Assembly: GCA_964548225.1 (NCBI GenBank)
Contig: CAZJQP010000076.1
Coordinates: 1 to 25,590 of the forward strand
Direction of reading: 5' to 3'
From: CALMEH01 sp964548225
GTDB lineage: Bacteria; Acidobacteriota; Blastocatellia; Pyrinomonadales; Pyrinomonadaceae
DNA: 25,590 bases
The notes under the pieces: model-generated
Databases searched by the model: none
The model's input: the letters and a program-made list of their open reading frames with translations, nothing else
Told to the model about the DNA's origin: nothing
Shown: piece after piece, positions 23,592 through 25,590 of the stretch
Layout: each line of letters starts with the position of its first letter
How positions within the stretch are numbered: position 1 is the stretch's first letter
Program-made: the position numbers and the translations under genes

Positions 23592-25355
23592 TTACATAAG
23601 ATGTCCAAACATCGAAGAATGAACCGTTTCCAGAATTTTCGCTTGCCCTTTGAAAACGTGAACGCCACACGGCATACAAGGATCAAATGAACGCACAACT
23701 CGCATAATATCAATACCTTTGAAATCTTTTTCGCTTGATTCTTCAAAAATTGGTGTGCCTTGAACGGCATCTTCAAATGCTCCCATAGTTCCGTATTCAT
23801 CGCGTGGAGAAGCGTTCCAAGGCGTTGGCGGATACGGATGATAATTGGCGATTTTACCTTCTTTAATAACGGCGTGATGCGAAATCACACCACGAACTGC
23901 TTCGTGAAAACCACAGGAAATCGCTTCATCGGGAACTTCAAATTTTGTCCAGGTTTCAAGATTTCCGCGAATTACTTCCTGCAATCCTTGTTCGCAAAAA
24001 TAGAGTGCGGCGGCGGCGGCGTAGGCTTGAAAATAACTTCTCGCACGATTGCGTTCGAGAGCGTTATTCCATTTCGGGATTTTCCAATAAAGTTCTGTTT
24101 CTGAATGATTTGCAGTTTTCGGTAAATGAATTTTCACGCCTTCGCCGGTTGCTTCAATTCCGCCAAATTTTACTTTATTTGCCAATCCTGTGATCCAGAG
24201 TCTGGCAAGTCCGCCGCCGCCTGTGTCGAGGGCGATATATTTTTCAGTGCGTTTATCGAACCAACGCGGAGCAACAACCCAAGTATATTTATCTGTAAAA
24301 TCACGTTTTTGCGGACGCGGTTTAGTTGTTTGATTCCAAGGATGGCGAATATCAATCGGATTACCCAACACATCTTTTTCGACAAAAATTTCGTCAGCCG
24401 TCCAATCTTCGTAAAATGAGCCACCGAGCAAAATGCGGATTCCGAGATTTATTTCAAGTAAATCAGTCGTGATAAGTTCATTATCCAAAACAATTCCGGG
24501 CGTTATAAACATTTCGCGTCCCCAATCGGACATTGTTTCATAACGATAATCGCAAAATTCGGGATTATTAAAAGAACCCCAACAGCCAAGCTGAATCGGA
24601 CGATTTCCGACCATTTCATAGCCCGGCAATGCTTCATAGAAAAAATTGAAAAGGTCGTCGTGAAGCGGAATCGAGCGTTTGAGGTAATCAATATACTTCA
24701 TCAATCGGACTTGATAATCGGTAAAAAGCTGAATTGAAGGAACTGTGCCAACACCGCCGGGATAAAGTGTTGAAGGATGAACGTGACGACCTTCCATCAG
24801 GCAAAACATCTCACGAGCCAAGCGGGAAATTTGCAAAGCCTCTTTGTAAAAATCTCCTTCAAAAGGGTTTAAGGCTTTCATTATGTCGGAAATTTTTGCG
24901 TAGCCGTGAATTTCTGTGTGTTCACAATCGGTGCGTTGAGCTTTTTCCCAAACCGACGGATTAGTTTCCTTGACCATTTTTTCGCAGTAATCTACGCCGA
25001 CCAAATTATCCTGATAAAGGCTGTGGTCAAACATATATTCTGCCGCTTCGCCAAGATTTATGATCCATTCGGCAATTGCCGGAGGCACAATTCCAAACGC
25101 CATATTTTGAGCATAATTTGCACAAACGGCGTGATTATCTCCGCAAATTCCGCAAATTCTGGAGGTAATATAATGAGCATCTCGCGGGTCTTTACCACGC
25201 ATAAAAACGCTGTAACCTCTGAAAATAGAAGATGTTGAATGACATTCGACAACCTCACGATTGGCAAAATCTATTTTCGTATATATGCCAAGGCTTCCGA
25301 CAATGCGAGTTATCGGGTCAAAATGTTTTTCTACTATGTTTGGCTCAATTTTCAT
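23592..25355 (-). CDS. hhyL: Group 1h [NiFe]-hydrogenase large subunit
   Basis: Catalytic subunit of the high-affinity (atmospheric-H2-type) hydrogenase. The 587-aa product has the N-terminal motif SRICGICGDNHAVC (C68, C71, H75) and the C-terminal motif FDPCMPCGVH (C560, C563, H566) followed by a 21-residue tail to be removed. The DPCxPCGVH form is typical of group 1h rather than membrane-bound group 1d enzymes. It is the first gene of the hhy operon. No strong Shine-Dalgarno is visible, and its leader carries a long inverted repeat (25404-25448). Confidence 0.96.
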   Translation of the reverse strand: MKIEPNIVEKHFDPITRIVGSLGIYTKIDFANREVVECHSTSSIFRGYSVFMRGKDPRDAHYITSRICGICGDNHAVCANYAQNMAFGIVPPAIAEWIINLGEAAEYMFDHSLYQDNLVGVDYCEKMVKETNPSVWEKAQRTDCEHTEIHGYAKISDIMKALNPFEGDFYKEALQISRLAREMFCLMEGRHVHPSTLYPGGVGTVPSIQLFTDYQVRLMKYIDYLKRSIPLHDDLFNFFYEALPGYEMVGNRPIQLGCWGSFNNPEFCDYRYETMSDWGREMFITPGIVLDNELITTDLLEINLGIRILLGGSFYEDWTADEIFVEKDVLGNPIDIRHPWNQTTKPRPQKRDFTDKYTWVVAPRWFDKRTEKYIALDTGGGGLARLWITGLANKVKFGGIEATGEGVKIHLPKTANHSETELYWKIPKWNNALERNRARSYFQAYAAAAALYFCEQGLQEVIRGNLETWTKFEVPDEAISCGFHEAVRGVISHHAVIKEGKIANYHPYPPTPWNASPRDEYGTMGAFEDAVQGTPIFEESSEKDFKGIDIMRVVRSFDPCMPCGVHVFKGQAKILETVHSSMFGHLM

Positions 25356-25403
25356 TTAGCTTGATACTGTATCTTTTACGTTCAGAAATTGAGCATCTGA
25401 GAA

Positions 25404-25448
25404 ACTTCTTTTAGGTTGTTTTTTTGAAAAAAACAACCTAAAAGAAGT
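25404..25448. repeat. 22-bp perfect inverted repeat in the leader of hhyL
   Basis: Arms at 25404-25425 and 25427-25448 are exact complements around a single G; the core is TTTTAGGTTG with an inner run of seven T/A. It ends 48 nt before the hhyL ATG. There is no T-tail typical of an intrinsic terminator. The rest of 25356-25590 contains no convincing gene and no promoter that I trust; a TATATT hexamer (minus strand, near 25478) is the best -10 candidate. Confidence 0.85.
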
Positions 25449-25590
25449 CTTAGACGCGCAAACTTGATTTTACCAATATAGCAAATCGAACGATTAGAAA
25501 CCTTTTTGAAGATCGTTTTTGTGGTTTTCAACGACTTTTTCTTATTTAACAACCCTACAAAAATATCTAATTTCAAGCAAAAAATAGAAA

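Noticed and set aside
23564..23800. N-terminal extension of the 280-aa accessory protein into hhyL
   Set aside because: It is an out-of-frame shadow of the hhyL 3' end; the ATG at 23563 has AAGG upstream.
25382..25576. Minus-strand 64-aa frame upstream of hhyL
   Set aside because: It runs through the perfect palindrome, has a Lys/Leu-rich low-complexity product and no ribosome site.

Overview
The window is AT-rich bacterial DNA that carries an almost complete [NiFe]-hydrogenase locus next to recA and a tRNA-Phe gene. RecA, the NarL-type regulators and the combination of two uptake hydrogenases suggest a soil-type heterotroph living partly on trace H2. Acidobacteriota (Blastocatellia/Pyrinomonadaceae-like) is my best guess, but this is inference from gene content and no sequence search was run.

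Right-pointing part (1-2112): recA with its promoter and an adjacent palindrome, a strong terminator shared with a convergent small repeat-containing lipoprotein gene, and tRNA-Phe(GAA) with its own promoter and terminator. Just beyond the tRNA (2179-2298, minus strand) lies a 38-codon relic of the catalytic end of a tyrosine integrase, which suggests that a mobile element once used this tRNA. The non-coding stretch 1676-1993 holds two divergent sigma70-like promoters and little else.

Left-pointing part (25355 down to 2380): about 23 kb of genes, all on the minus strand, in three probable units. (a) The hhy operon: group 1h large subunit, two small conserved accessory proteins, a maturation protease, the small subunit, then a PAS-PAS NarX-type histidine kinase and a NarL-type regulator joined by stop/start overlaps. 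(b) A single gene for a seven-helix membrane protein. (c) A long huc/hyp operon: internally duplicated DUF1641 protein, hypA, hypB, group 2a small and large subunits, their protease, two small unknown proteins, a TPR protein, another unknown, a NifU-Rieske fusion, an NHL propeller, then hypC, hypD, an unrelated inserted gene, hypE and hypF.

Working model: HypA/B load nickel and HypC-F build the Fe(CN)2CO group for both enzymes, because only one hyp set is present. Each large subunit then has its own C-terminal protease. Neither small subunit has a Tat signal, so both enzymes should face the cytoplasm. The Rieske/NifU, NHL, TPR and membrane proteins are candidates for electron delivery or membrane docking. 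Units (b) and (c) begin with closely matching promoters (TAGACG-N17-CATAAT plus conserved upstream sequence), so they are probably co-regulated, possibly by the regulator encoded at the end of unit (a). Heptanucleotide tandem repeats occur repeatedly in gaps and even inside genes.
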